Notes under the pieces: generated by a model
What the model was told of the DNA's origin: nothing
Database searches by the model: none
The model's input: the letters and a program-made list of their open reading frames with translations, nothing else
Shown here: piece by piece, positions 26,973 through 36,575 of the stretch
Position numbering within the stretch: the first letter of the stretch is position 1
Layout of the letters: each line of letters starts with the position of its first letter
Program-made: the position numbers and the translations under genes
Assembly: GCA_014595895.1 (NCBI GenBank)
Contig: JABUKB010000001.1
Coordinates: 682,001 to 746,000 of the forward strand
DNA from: Lysinibacillus odysseyi
GTDB lineage: Bacteria; Bacillota; Bacilli; Bacillales_A; Planococcaceae
Length of the DNA stretch: 64,000 nucleotides
Direction: 5' to 3'

Positions 26973-28084
26973 TATTTTGCCTCCTTACGCAATGTATCAA
27001 ATACTTGCTTTAAGTCGGCTATGATATCCTCTGCTTCTTCCACTCCAACAGAGAAGCGTAGTAAACGGTCACATACACCACGAGCTACACGTTCTTCATA
27101 CGGCATATCTGCGTGCGTTTGTGTTGCAGGGTACGTAATGAATGATTCCACACCGCCTAGGCTTTCCGCAAATGTAATCAGCTTTATATTACGCAAGAAC
27201 GGATCCACCAGCGAAGCATCTTTCACACGGAATGACAGCATGCCGCCTTTACCTGTATATAAAACATCTGTCACCAGTTCTTCTTGCTCTAAATAAGCTG
27301 CCACGGCCTTTGCGTTTGCATCGTGCTGTTTTAAGCGCAAGTGCAGTGTTTTTAAACCGCGGATAATTAACCAAGCATCCATTGGCGCAAGAACGGCCCC
27401 CGCCCCGTTATGGATATAGCCCAGTCGCTCGCAAAGCTCAGCGCCTTTTGCTACAACTAAGCCTGCCAATACATCATTGTGACCGCCGATGTATTTTGTT
27501 GCGCTATGCACGATGATGTCCGCACCATGCTCAATTGGACGTTGGAAGTAAGGTGTATAGAACGTATTGTCGACAATTAATAAAAGGTTATGTTTCTTTG
27601 CTAGCTCACCGTAGATCTGTAAATCAATTTCTTGCATTAAAGGATTGGTCGGTGTCTCAATAAATAATGCTTTTGTGTTTGATGTAATCAAACTCTCCAC
27701 TTGCTCAAGAGATGTGAAAGGGGAATAGACTGGTTTAATGTTATATGTATCTTCATAAACCTTGAATAGACGGTACGTCCCGCCATATAAGTCTTCTGGT
27801 ACAATCAGTTCATCTCCCGGAGCAAAGAGCGATAAAATCAGTTGAACAGCGGCCATGCCCGATGCACAAGCAAAGCCTGCATCTCCACCTTCCAATGCTG
27901 CAATTCCTTCTTCTAAAATCGTTCTAGTCGGATTTTTAGTACGTGTATAATCGTACCCTGTTGACTCGCCGACCCCTCCATGTTTATAAGCTGTTGAAAA
28001 ATAAATAGGGGGATTTACAGCACCTGTTTTCGCATCTGTTTGATTCCCTAATTGTACTAACATCGTTTCAAGTTTGCGTTCCAT
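26972..28084 (-). CDS. metI: cystathionine gamma-synthase / O-acetylhomoserine thiolyase
   Basis: A 370-residue PLP enzyme, first of the metI-metC pair. Family positions: GYDYTRTKNPTRTILE near 44, LIVDNTFYTPYFQRP near 170 and PLP Lys in HSATKYIGGHND near 196. It joins an activated homoserine to cysteine or sulfide. ATG at 28084 preferred over a GTG at 28093; both ribosome sites are weak. I see no S-box SAM riboswitch between the upstream mscL terminator and the start, unlike Bacillus subtilis metIC. Confidence 0.92.
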   Translation of the reverse strand: MERKLETMLVQLGNQTDAKTGAVNPPIYFSTAYKHGGVGESTGYDYTRTKNPTRTILEEGIAALEGGDAGFACASGMAAVQLILSLFAPGDELIVPEDLYGGTYRLFKVYEDTYNIKPVYSPFTSLEQVESLITSNTKALFIETPTNPLMQEIDLQIYGELAKKHNLLLIVDNTFYTPYFQRPIEHGADIIVHSATKYIGGHNDVLAGLVVAKGAELCERLGYIHNGAGAVLAPMDAWLIIRGLKTLHLRLKQHDANAKAVAAYLEQEELVTDVLYTGKGGMLSFRVKDASLVDPFLRNIKLITFAESLGGVESFITYPATQTHADMPYEERVARGVCDRLLRFSVGVEEAEDIIADLKQVFDTLRKEAK

Positions 28085-28189
28085 TTCTATCACTCTTTCT
28101 TCTATTCTTGAATTTACGAAACATTTTTAATGTATCGATTATTAAACAAATTTATCATGTTCCCACAAGTCCGACAACTAAATAAACAA

Positions 28190-28236
28190 AAAAGTGCCGT
28201 GTTATGGGCTAATTTAGCCCATAACATGACACTTTC
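28190..28236 (-). terminator. intrinsic terminator of mscL (- strand)
   Basis: GTGTTATGGGCT / AGCCCATAACA(C/T) long stem with flanking AAAGTG/CACTTT and a T6 run reading leftward, 3 bases after the mscL stop. Confidence 0.92.
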
Positions 28237-28238
28237 GT

Positions 28239-28628
28239 TTAGGTGTTTTCCTTTTTTAATAAATCGCGAATTTCTTTTAGCAGCTCTTCCTTGGTGTCAA
28301 GCTCTGGTGCAGGGTCTTCCGCCACTTCTTCTTTTTTGCGTAAAATATACTTGTTGATGACTTTTAATGCCATGAAAATAGAGAAGGCAATAATTAAGAA
28401 ATCAATAACGGACTGAATAAATGATCCAAATAAGACAGACTCATTTCCTACCTCCCAAACAAACTCATTTGTGAAGTCAATTCCGCCTGCCATTACTCCG
28501 ATTAAAGGGGTAATAATATTTTCAACTAATGATGTAACAATAGCATTGAATGAGGCACCAATGACTACGGCGATAGCTAAATCTAGTATATTACCACGCA
28601 TAATAAACTCTTTGAATTCTTTCCACAT
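28239..28628 (-). CDS. mscL: large-conductance mechanosensitive channel
   Basis: A 129-residue channel subunit: FIMRGNILDLAIAVVIGASF is the signature N-terminal helix and pore segment, the second helix spans about 72-96 and the C-terminus is a charged bundle. Pentameric MscL opens on membrane tension and releases solutes after hypo-osmotic shock. GGGAGAGG precedes the ATG. Single gene. Confidence 0.97.
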   Translation of the reverse strand: MWKEFKEFIMRGNILDLAIAVVIGASFNAIVTSLVENIITPLIGVMAGGIDFTNEFVWEVGNESVLFGSFIQSVIDFLIIAFSIFMALKVINKYILRKKEEVAEDPAPELDTKEELLKEIRDLLKKENT

Positions 28629-28751
28629 GTCATTTACCTCTCCCTTGATATATACTAAGATTAAGATACCTTATTCTAATAGTTTTACCAGTCATTTTCA
28701 ACTTCACAGGCATATTGAAAACTTTATTAAGCAGAAAAGGACGAAGTAGCT

Positions 28752-29453
28752 ATGAAAGCAAAGAAAAAGAAGAAAAAACAATCCAGTACCTTAACGATGT
28801 TTACGAAGCTGTTATTGATAATATTTTTAATTCCAGCAACAGTTGGTATTTATTATATGACCTATTTAGCATGGCAGGAGTTTAAAAAACTGCCGGTTTT
28901 TGAGAGTGCGCAGGCAAGCGAATTAAAAGAAATTCAAGCTAATTTTGATATCGCCATGCCGCATGAATATATCCCGATTTATATGACAGCAGGTGAGCGC
29001 TATAAAGTGCCTTGGACATTATTGGCCGCCCATCACCGGATTGAGACACGCTTTTCGACTATGAAAGCAAATGTTTCCCCCGTAGGAGCAGAAGGACCGA
29101 TGCAATTTATGCCTTGCACGTGGATAGGCTGGAAGCACGAAAGCTGTAAAGACCTTGGAGTAGGTGATATATCAGAAGCCGAAAAAACAAATCCTAAAAT
29201 GATTGCGAAATACGGCGGCTACGGGGTGGATGCGGATGGCGACGGAGCGGCTAACCCTTTTGATATAGAAGATGCCATTCATTCAGCAGCTAACTTTTTG
29301 GCTAAGGAAGGGGCAGCGGAAGGGCGCATAGAAAAAGCGGTCTTCCAATATAATCACAGCGACCAATATGTCACAGATGTTTTGTATTATTTTGAGCTCT
29401 ATAACACATATAAAGAGCGTTTAGAAGCAGTCATGTATCAAGAAAATACGTAA
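28752..29453 (+). CDS. membrane-anchored lytic transglycosylase-like protein
   Basis: A 233-residue protein: Lys-rich cytoplasmic start, one membrane helix (about 18-40), then an extracytoplasmic SLT/lysozyme-like domain (about 65-220). The catalytic Glu is in AAHHRIETRFSTM near 98 and the family GAEGPMQFMPCTW near 113 follows, with a Ca-binding-like DADGDG stretch. Such enzymes cleave the glycan strand with 1,6-anhydro formation, and the fold is shared with the lysozyme part of CwlT. The start has AAAGGACG. The gene is divergent from mscL. Confidence 0.87.
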   Translation: MKAKKKKKKQSSTLTMFTKLLLIIFLIPATVGIYYMTYLAWQEFKKLPVFESAQASELKEIQANFDIAMPHEYIPIYMTAGERYKVPWTLLAAHHRIETRFSTMKANVSPVGAEGPMQFMPCTWIGWKHESCKDLGVGDISEAEKTNPKMIAKYGGYGVDADGDGAANPFDIEDAIHSAANFLAKEGAAEGRIEKAVFQYNHSDQYVTDVLYYFELYNTYKERLEAVMYQENT

Positions 29454-29483
29454 CGATAAGCCATTCACATTTTTATGACGTAA

Positions 29484-29524
29484 AAAAAGTATAGAGAAAG
29501 CTGAAAATCAGCTTTCTCTATACT
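29484..29524 (-). terminator. intrinsic terminator (- strand) for the GlsB-type gene
   Basis: GTATAGAGAAAGCTGA / TCAGCTTTCTCTATAC perfect 16-bp stem, AAA loop; the T7 run is on the - strand. Confidence 0.9.
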
Positions 29525-29567
29525 AGATGCCTTCCACATATATAGGGAAGTTAAAAAATTTAAAAAC

Positions 29568-29825
29568 TTAGGTAGCTTTGCGCATCGATCTTAAAATTAA
29601 GCTTACAATAAAGATTAAGACAATGGCGCCGATTAATGCTGGGAATACATAGAAATCAGACACTTTCCATCCCCAGTTACCTAACACCGCACTACCAATC
29701 CATGAACCGACAATACCTGCAATAATATTACCAATGATACCACCTGGTACATCTCTACCAATAATGACACCGGCTAACCAACCTAAAATACCACCGATAA
29801 TTAAAAACCAAATAAAGTTAATCAT
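29568..29825 (-). CDS. GlsB/YeaQ/YmgE family stress-response membrane protein
   Basis: An 85-residue glycine-rich protein with three short helices (about 3-20, 30-48, 58-80). FLIIGGILGWLAGVIIG and the repeated GNIIAGIVGSWIG are the transglycosylase-associated (GlsB/YeaQ) family pattern, as in Bacillus YwzA. TTTAAAGGAG precedes the ATG. These small proteins accompany general stress responses; mechanism unknown. A SigB-like promoter is visible upstream. Confidence 0.92.
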   Translation of the reverse strand: MINFIWFLIIGGILGWLAGVIIGRDVPGGIIGNIIAGIVGSWIGSAVLGNWGWKVSDFYVFPALIGAIVLIFIVSLILRSMRKAT

Positions 29826-29879
29826 ACTTCTTTCACTCCTTTAAATTGAATCTTATAAGATAATAGCGCCTACTTAGTT

Positions 29880-29905
29880 ATTTCCTGAAACAATAAAAAG
29901 TAAAC
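29880..29905 (-). promoter_or_regulatory. SigB-like promoter of the GlsB-type gene
   Basis: On the - strand GTTTAC, 14 bases, GGAAAT; consensus GTTTAA-N12-15-GGGTAT. Nine of twelve positions agree. Family members are known SigB targets, so this is plausible but not shown. Confidence 0.4.
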
Positions 29906-29923
29906 ATTTTGGAGAGAAAAAAG

Positions 29924-29995
29924 ATGAAGTATGCCGCATTTTTATTAATTTTGGTTGGTTATAAGATATTGGCACCTAATGTTCCTTTAAAATGA
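29924..29995 (+). CDS. possible 23-residue hydrophobic peptide
   Basis: An ATG seven bases after GGAGAG opens 24 codons: MKYAAFLLILVGYKILAPNV then PLK. The first half could be a membrane helix. It overlaps the 3' end of pncA by 37 bases tail-to-tail and has no clear promoter. It may be chance. Confidence 0.25.
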   Translation: MKYAAFLLILVGYKILAPNVPLK

Positions 29996-30501
29996 TTGAG
30001 TGCCCATATATGTCCGGCAGTGTTAAAGCTTGCTACGCCTTGTTCATACACATTGATGGTATAACCTAAATTATACGCATCGACTGCTGTATGAAGGACA
30101 CAAATATCTGTGCAGACACCAACCAGTGACACCTCATGAATATGACGCTCCTGAAGCAGCTGATGCAAATTTGTGCCAGCAAATGAAGAGTAGCGAGTTT
30201 TATCTAATGTTATGCTTGCTAAATGATAGATTTCTTGCATTCCCTTCACTTTCCCGTATAATTCTCGTCCCGGTGTTCCTGCAATATTATGCGGCGGAAA
30301 AAGTTTTGTTTCCGGGTGATACGGATCATTTTCAATGTGCAGATCGTTTGTAAATACGACGAGCTCTCCCGCCTGTATATATTCTTCAATTTTTCCGGCA
30401 ATAAAAGAATCAATGGCTTGCCCTAGTTCTCCGCATGTCAATTTTCCATCCGGTGCTACAAAATCATACGTATAATCAATTACAATCAATGCTTTTTTCA
30501 T
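29959..30501 (-). CDS. pncA: nicotinamidase / cysteine hydrolase
   Basis: A 180-residue isochorismatase-fold hydrolase. The catalytic triad is visible: Asp in VIDYTYDF near residue 9, Lys in LDKTRYSSFAGT near 101 and Cys in GVCTDICVLHTA near 133, with the cis-peptide before it. Pattern and length match Bacillus subtilis PncA (YueJ), which deamidates nicotinamide to nicotinate for NAD salvage. CAAGGAGG precedes the ATG. Single gene. Confidence 0.9.
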   Translation of the reverse strand: MKKALIVIDYTYDFVAPDGKLTCGELGQAIDSFIAGKIEEYIQAGELVVFTNDLHIENDPYHPETKLFPPHNIAGTPGRELYGKVKGMQEIYHLASITLDKTRYSSFAGTNLHQLLQERHIHEVSLVGVCTDICVLHTAVDAYNLGYTINVYEQGVASFNTAGHIWALNHFKGTLGANIL

Positions 30502-30586
30502 TAAAATGACCTCCTTGCAATTTATTTTTCTATTTAACTATACTCTCTGATAGGTAGGACAAACCAATTAAAAATCTTTCTGAAAA

Positions 30587-30640
30587 AAATAACAGAAAAT
30601 TTTGAAATTTGGGATTAAAATGTGTATAATAACAGAAAAT
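30587..30640 (+). repeat. two exact AATAACAGAAAAT repeats flanking a promoter
   Basis: AATAACAGAAAAT occurs at 30588-30600 and 30628-30640, exactly 40 bases apart, one just before the -35 and one starting at the -10. The first copy extends to AAATAACAGAAAATT, whose complement agrees with 12 of 15 bases of the CodY box AATTTTCWGAAAATT. Operator use is inferred. Confidence 0.5.
30602..30630 (+). promoter_or_regulatory. SigA-type promoter of the 35-residue gene
   Basis: TTGAAA (30602-30607), 17-base spacer, TATAAT (30625-30630), 28 bases before the ATG at 30659. Confidence 0.7.
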
Positions 30641-30658
30641 ACAAATGAGGTGATACGT

Positions 30659-30766
30659 ATGGATATGAAGTTGATGAGAAAATTAGATAAGCAAGGGTTT
30701 ATTATTGCAGCATTGCATACGGTTGTCTGGATCAATTTAGCGGTAGAGTTTATCGTCCTTACGTAA
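30659..30766 (+). CDS. 35-residue branched-chain-rich small protein or leader peptide
   Basis: MDMKLMRKLDKQGFIIAALH continues to TVVWINLAVEFIVLT. The start has GAGGTGATACGT in front and an almost perfect SigA promoter, so I regard it as a real gene. The first 13 residues are basic and the remainder could form one membrane helix; about 14 of 35 residues are Leu, Ile or Val. It lies 378 bases before ilvD, pointing the same way, with two RNA stems in between. It may be a small membrane protein or a regulatory leader for the ilv-leu block. No homologue recognised. Confidence 0.55.
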   Translation: MDMKLMRKLDKQGFIIAALHTVVWINLAVEFIVLT

Positions 30767-31018
30767 TACATCGGCATTAAAGAGAATAAAAAGTTCATAT
30801 GAAAAGGTTTTAGGGCAATTTATGGTAATCGGTTCCATCCAGAAGATACCAGATATTAGCCATTCTCGTGCCCTAAAATTCCGTGTTTCGAAATGTTTTT
30901 GGAATAATATTAAATTCAAAAAAAGGACTGAACGAGAAGAAATAATGAATGAATAAAGAAAATTCAGTCTAAATAAATAAAGATGTTTTTGAATTGTTTA
31001 AAAAATTAGAAAAATAGG
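30767..31018 (+). other. structured gene-free region upstream of ilvD
   Basis: Contains a 10-bp perfect long-range stem TTTTAGGGCA (30808-30817) / TGCCCTAAAA (30869-30878) with TGGTA/TACCA inside its loop, and a second stem GACTGAA (30926-30932) / TTCAGTC (30963-30969). Neither is followed by a T-run. No ORF of note. Confidence 0.45.
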
Positions 31019-31048
31019 TTGACTGCACTGTCCTTTTCGTACTATGAT
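31019..31048 (+). promoter_or_regulatory. probable promoter of ilvD
   Basis: TTGACT (31019-31024), 18-base spacer, TATGAT (31043-31048). Start of transcription would be near 31055, about 90 bases before the ilvD ATG. Confidence 0.6.
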
Positions 31049-31063
31049 TCTATCAATATTAAA

Positions 31064-31083
31064 TGTTCGTAATTATACGAACA
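31064..31083. promoter_or_regulatory. palindrome just downstream of the ilvD promoter
   Basis: TGTTCGTA-ATTA-TACGAACA, 8-bp perfect arms, beginning about 10 bases after the predicted transcription start. Placement suits a repressor operator. The half-sites are inverted with respect to a Bacillus LexA box (CGAAC-N4-GTTCG), so LexA is unlikely. Confidence 0.5.
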
Positions 31084-31143
31084 GTGATTAGCAACTATTT
31101 GATGAACCATCATCAACATATAGACGTGAGGGGCGTTCTAAAA

Positions 31144-32814
31144 ATGAGAAGTGATATGATTAAACTAGGAGTAGACCGAGCTCCTCACCGTAGTCTTCTT
31201 TATGCTACGGGGAAAGTAAAGGCAAAAGATCTAGACAAGCCATTTATCGGCGTATGTAACTCTTACATTGATATTATTCCAGGGCATGTGCATTTGCGCC
31301 AATTTGCAGATGTTGTAAAAGAAGCAATCATTGAAGCAGGTGGTATTCCATTTGAGTTCAATACAATTGGTGTAGATGATGGGATCGCCATGGGACATAT
31401 CGGGATGCGCTATTCATTGCCGTCACGAGAAATCATCGCGGATGCTGCAGAGACAGTCATCAATGCTCACTGGTTTGATGGTGTATTCTATATTCCAAAC
31501 TGCGACAAAATTACACCAGGTATGTTAATGGCAGCAGCACGTACAAACGTTCCTTCTGTGTTCGTATCAGGTGGTCCGATGGAAGCCGGTACATCTGCTT
31601 CTGGTAAGCAATTATCCTTAACAAGTGTGTTTGAAGGAGTAGGCGCTCATAAAGCTGGCAAAATGTCAGATGCCGAGTTACTCGATATCGAAAACAATGC
31701 TTGTCCAACATGCGGTTCTTGCTCGGGTATGTTCACAGCGAACTCTATGAACTGCCTGATGGAAATGTTAGGTGTAGCTCTGCCAGGTAACGGTACAATT
31801 GTTGCAACAAGTGAAGAACGTCATCAACTCATCAAAGAGGCAGCTAAACATTTAATCCGCATGATTAAAGAAGATGTGAAGCCTCGTGACATTATTACAA
31901 AAGAAGCAATTGACGATGCATTTGCGCTTGACATGGCGATGGGTGGATCTACAAATACAGTACTTCACACATTGGCAATCGCTAATGAAGCGGAAATTGA
32001 TTATAAAATTGAAGACATTAATAAAGTAGCGGAGCGTGTGCCTTATTTAGCGAAAATTATGCCAGCGAGTGACATCTCAATGGATGATATAGCGAAAGCA
32101 GGCGGCGTACAGGCAATTATTAATGAGTTAACAAAAATTCCAGGCGCAATCCACCCAGATCGTCCGACGATTGCCGGTGTGACGATGCGTGAACTAGTAA
32201 AGGATTATGAAATTACGAATGATCAAGTCATCCGTACAAAGGATAATCCTTATTCACCGGTAGGTGGTTTATCAGTATTGTTTGGCAACATCGCTCCAGA
32301 AGGTTCTGTTATTAAAGTAGGTGCGGTAGATCCATCAATTAAAGTGTTTACAGGTGAAGCAATTGTTTTCGATTCACAAGAGCAAGCCCAGGAAGCCATT
32401 GATAACGGTGAAGTTCGTGAAGGGCATGTAGTAGTGATTCGCTATGAAGGTCCTAAAGGTGGTCCTGGTATGCCGGAAATGCTAGCTCCAACTTCAGCGA
32501 TACAAGGTCGTGGGCTAGGAACAAAGGTAGCATTGATTACAGATGGTCGCTTTAGCGGAGCATCCCGTGGTATTTCAATCGGCCATATCTCTCCAGAAGC
32601 AGCAGAAGGGGGTCCGATTGCTTTGGTAGAAAATGGCGATACAATCACTATTGATCTACCGAGCCGTACGATTAATCTAGAAGTTTCTGAGGAAGTTTTA
32701 GCTGAGAGACGTACGAAATTAGCTCCATTTGAGCCAAAAATCAAACGTGGTTGGTTAGCACGTTACTCAAAACTAGTGACAAATGCTTCCCAAGGCGGTA
32801 TCATGAAAATATAA
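31144..32814 (+). CDS. ilvD: dihydroxy-acid dehydratase
   Basis: A 556-residue Fe-S dehydratase that converts 2,3-dihydroxy-isovalerate and -methylvalerate to the 2-oxoacids, a shared step to Val, Leu and Ile. Cluster cysteines are seen in [13 protein letters not shown] near 41, NCDKITPGM near 121 and [18 protein letters not shown] near 190. ATG at 31144 (GAGGGG upstream) gives the family start [18 protein letters not shown]; upstream in-frame codons are leader. Unlike in Bacillus subtilis, it precedes the ilv-leu operon directly, with the T-box between it and ilvB. Confidence 0.97.
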   Translation: MRSDMIKLGVDRAPHRSLLYATGKVKAKDLDKPFIGVCNSYIDIIPGHVHLRQFADVVKEAIIEAGGIPFEFNTIGVDDGIAMGHIGMRYSLPSREIIADAAETVINAHWFDGVFYIPNCDKITPGMLMAAARTNVPSVFVSGGPMEAGTSASGKQLSLTSVFEGVGAHKAGKMSDAELLDIENNACPTCGSCSGMFTANSMNCLMEMLGVALPGNGTIVATSEERHQLIKEAAKHLIRMIKEDVKPRDIITKEAIDDAFALDMAMGGSTNTVLHTLAIANEAEIDYKIEDINKVAERVPYLAKIMPASDISMDDIAKAGGVQAIINELTKIPGAIHPDRPTIAGVTMRELVKDYEITNDQVIRTKDNPYSPVGGLSVLFGNIAPEGSVIKVGAVDPSIKVFTGEAIVFDSQEQAQEAIDNGEVREGHVVVIRYEGPKGGPGMPEMLAPTSAIQGRGLGTKVALITDGRFSGASRGISIGHISPEAAEGGPIALVENGDTITIDLPSRTINLEVSEEVLAERRTKLAPFEPKIKRGWLARYSKLVTNASQGGIMKI

Positions 32815-32815
32815 T
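32787..32815 (+). promoter_or_regulatory. internal promoter for the T-box leader, overlapping the ilvD stop codon
   Basis: TTCCCA (32787-32792), 17-base spacer, TATAAT (32810-32815). The TAA of ilvD (32812-32814) is inside the -10 box. Transcription would begin near 32822, exactly where T-box stem I starts. Use is inferred. Confidence 0.5.
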
Positions 32816-32821
32816 ATTCAG

Positions 32822-33170
32822 AAAACGTTGATGAGGTTAAAGGTTGCAGAGCCTTGTATCTACCAGAGAGCCGGTCGTGCTGGAAGCCGGCGATACAACT
32901 GCATCCGACATCCCCTCGGAGTGAGCTATTAAACGTATTAACTATTAGATAGCTCCGGGCATAAAAATGCTCGTTATTAATGAATAGCATGTCAATCTAG
33001 TTGCACGCTGAATTGTCAGAACATTGTAAAGGTTCAGTGTAGAGAGACTATAAATGCTATTCGTGAGGCAGCGCAATGCTGCGAATAAGGGTGGTACCAT
33101 GGAAAGTCTTTTTCATCCCTACGTCAAAGGTGTTATTTGACGTGCGGAGAAAGAGGCTTTTTATTTTACG
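32822..33170 (+). ncRNA. T-box leader (leucine) controlling ilvB-leuD
   Basis: The hallmark antiterminator bulge sequence AAGGGTGGTACCATGG is at 33087-33102. Stem I runs from about 32824 (AACGTTGAT) to 32935 (ATTAAACGT), with AGAGAG near 32865 and paired arms TTGTATC / GATACAA. A CTC codon at 32915-32917 in CCCCTCGGAGTGAGC sits where the specifier loop should be, indicating tRNA-Leu. The terminator uses ACGTCAAA / TTTGACGT and TCTTTTTCATCC / GGAGAAAGAGG followed by TTTTT. Uncharged tRNA-Leu binding would favour the antiterminator and allow expression. Confidence 0.92.
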
Positions 33171-33219
33171 AAAAAATAAGAATACAATGTGCTCAACATA
33201 TAGGGAGGAGTCTTCAGAA

Positions 33220-34968
33220 ATGTCGAATGTTTCAGCCAAAGAATTACAGGCAGTAGAGGCGCCGCAAGAAGTAAAAAAGCCAAAAGATGGTGCAGATATA
33301 CTGGTGCAAGCGTTGCACGATCAAGAAGTAGAAATAATTTTCGGATATCCAGGTGGTGCCGTACTTCAAATTTATGATGCGATGTACCGCAACCCGCTTC
33401 GTCATATTTTAACGAGACACGAACAAGGCGCTATTCATGCCGCAGAAGGATATGCACGTGTTACAAACAAACCAGGGGTAGTCATTGCCACGAGTGGTCC
33501 AGGGGCAACAAACCTAGTGACAGGTATTGCCGATGCTATGATTGACTCGATTCCTTTAGTAATCTTCACAGGTCAAGTAGCAACATCAGTGATTGGGACA
33601 GATGCTTTCCAAGAAGCCGATATTATGGGAATTACAACACCAATTACGAAACATAACTATCAAGTGCAAGATGTTCGTGATATTCCTCGTATTGTAAAAG
33701 AAGCTTTCCATATTGCGAATACAGGACGTAAAGGACCGGTTTTAATCGACTTCCCAAAAAACGTCTCACAAGCATTATTTACGGATGGAGATATGCCAGA
33801 GGCACCGAAAGAAATTTATCTGCCAGGTTATCAACCAAATAGCAAGCCTAACTACTTACAAATTCAGAAAGCGATGCAAGCGATTAGCAATGCGAAAAAA
33901 CCTTTAGTTCTTGCGGGAGCGGGTGTATTATTTGCCGATGCACGTCAAGAATTAACTGAATTTGTCGAAAAATATGAATTGCCAGTTGTGAATACACTGC
34001 TAGGGTTAGGTTCTATTCACGGAGAGCATGAGCTATTTTATGGAATGGCAGGGATGCACGGTACTGTAACAGCCAACGATGCTATCACAGAAAGTGATTT
34101 ACTGATTAACATCGGTGCACGTTTTGATGATCGTTTAACAGGAAGATTGGACGGATTTGCACCAAATGCGAAGATTATTCATATCGATATCGACCCAGCT
34201 GAAATTGGTAAAAATGTGCCGACAGATATCCCGATCGTAGCAGATGCAAAAGAAGCTTTAAAAGCATTCTTGAAAAAAGATTTTGAAGCGCCGGACACAG
34301 CAGCTTGGTTAGCATATTTAGATGCACAGGACGAAGAGTTCCCGCTATGGTATGACGAAGATGAACATGAAATCATGCCACAGCAGGCGATGGAAGCCGT
34401 GCACCGTATTACAAATGGCGAGGCAATTGTTACAACAGATGTTGGTCAGCACCAAATGTTCGCAGCGCAGTACTACAAGTTAAACAACGATCACAGTTGG
34501 GTAACTTCTGGTGGACTTGGTACGATGGGCTTCGGTTTCCCAGCGGCAATCGGAGCGCAATTTGCGAAGCCAGACAAAAAAGTAATTTCAATTGTTGGAG
34601 ATGCTGGGTTCCAAATGACAGCGCAAGAGCTTTCACTGTTAAAAGAATTCAACTTACCAGTAAAAGTCGTTATTTTAAATAACAGCTGTTTAGGAATGGT
34701 GCGTCAATGGCAAGAAACATTCTACGAGGAACGTTATTCACAATCACTGATGCCGATTCAGCCTGATTTTGTGAAATTAGCAGATGCATACGGACTGAAA
34801 GGGATTGTCGTTGATCGAGTAGAAGAACTGGATACGAAGTTAGCTGAGGCGATTAATAACGATGAGCCAATGATTATCGACCTTCGTATTAAACAATTAA
34901 CAAGCGTTTACCCAATGGTAGCACCTGGTAAAGCATTAAATGAAATGATTGGGGTGAAAAAACTGTGA
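33220..34968 (+). CDS. ilvB: acetolactate synthase large subunit
   Basis: A 582-residue ThDP enzyme condensing pyruvate with pyruvate or 2-oxobutyrate. Seen: [19 protein letters not shown] near 45, catalytic Glu in [16 protein letters not shown] near 68, FAD-region segments in the middle and the ThDP/Mg motif [12 protein letters not shown]...[12 protein letters not shown] near 466-492. ATG at 33220 follows GGGAGGAG; the longer open frame from 33076 lies in the T-box terminator. The stop overlaps the ilvN start by four bases. Confidence 0.97.
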   Translation: MSNVSAKELQAVEAPQEVKKPKDGADILVQALHDQEVEIIFGYPGGAVLQIYDAMYRNPLRHILTRHEQGAIHAAEGYARVTNKPGVVIATSGPGATNLVTGIADAMIDSIPLVIFTGQVATSVIGTDAFQEADIMGITTPITKHNYQVQDVRDIPRIVKEAFHIANTGRKGPVLIDFPKNVSQALFTDGDMPEAPKEIYLPGYQPNSKPNYLQIQKAMQAISNAKKPLVLAGAGVLFADARQELTEFVEKYELPVVNTLLGLGSIHGEHELFYGMAGMHGTVTANDAITESDLLINIGARFDDRLTGRLDGFAPNAKIIHIDIDPAEIGKNVPTDIPIVADAKEALKAFLKKDFEAPDTAAWLAYLDAQDEEFPLWYDEDEHEIMPQQAMEAVHRITNGEAIVTTDVGQHQMFAAQYYKLNNDHSWVTSGGLGTMGFGFPAAIGAQFAKPDKKVISIVGDAGFQMTAQELSLLKEFNLPVKVVILNNSCLGMVRQWQETFYEERYSQSLMPIQPDFVKLADAYGLKGIVVDRVEELDTKLAEAINNDEPMIIDLRIKQLTSVYPMVAPGKALNEMIGVKKL

Positions 34969-35480
34969 AACGAGTAATTACAGTAACAGTAATTAATCAA
35001 AGCGGTGTATTAAACCGCGTAACAGGACTTTTAATGAAGCGTCAATTCAATATTGAATCGATTACTGTAGGACATACAGAGCAGCCTACCTTCTCAAAAA
35101 TGACATTTGTTGTTCATGTGGAAGATGAGCGCAAAATCGAACAATTAATTAAACAATTATCGAAACAAATTGACGTATTAAAAGTAAATGATATTACAGA
35201 TAAATCGATCGTTTTGCGGGAGCTCGCATTAGTAAAAGTCATTTCACCACCAAATTTACGAATTGAAATGAACGCAATTATAGAGCCATTCCGAGCGCAA
35301 ATCATCGATACGGCGAAAAACGTCGTGACATATCAAGTGACAGGTGCACCAGAAAAAATCGATGCGTTTATCGAATTAATTCGACCATATGGCATTAAAG
35401 AATTGACTCGTACAGGAGCAACGGCAACTGTTCGTGAACAGCAAATTTCAGATCAGCCACAGCTATCTATTTTAAAATAG
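34965..35480 (+). CDS. ilvN: acetolactate synthase regulatory small subunit
   Basis: A 171-residue protein with an N-terminal ACT domain ([20 protein letters not shown], residues 4-75) that binds valine for feedback inhibition, and the C-terminal ALS_ss_C domain. Starts with GTG inside the ilvB end (GTGA overlap), so the subunits are translationally coupled. Also called ilvH in Bacillus. Confidence 0.96.
   Translation: MKRVITVTVINQSGVLNRVTGLLMKRQFNIESITVGHTEQPTFSKMTFVVHVEDERKIEQLIKQLSKQIDVLKVNDITDKSIVLRELALVKVISPPNLRIEMNAIIEPFRAQIIDTAKNVVTYQVTGAPEKIDAFIELIRPYGIKELTRTGATATVREQQISDQPQLSILK

Positions 35481-36574
<1,094 letters not shown>

Positions 36575-36575
<1 letters not shown>

Noticed and set aside
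31064-31083. LexA box at the ilvD palindrome
   Set aside because: Half-sites are in the opposite orientation and the spacing differs from CGAAC-N4-GTTCG.
33076-33219. N-terminal extension of IlvB
   Set aside because: This stretch is the T-box antiterminator/terminator; GGGAGGAG marks the start at 33220.
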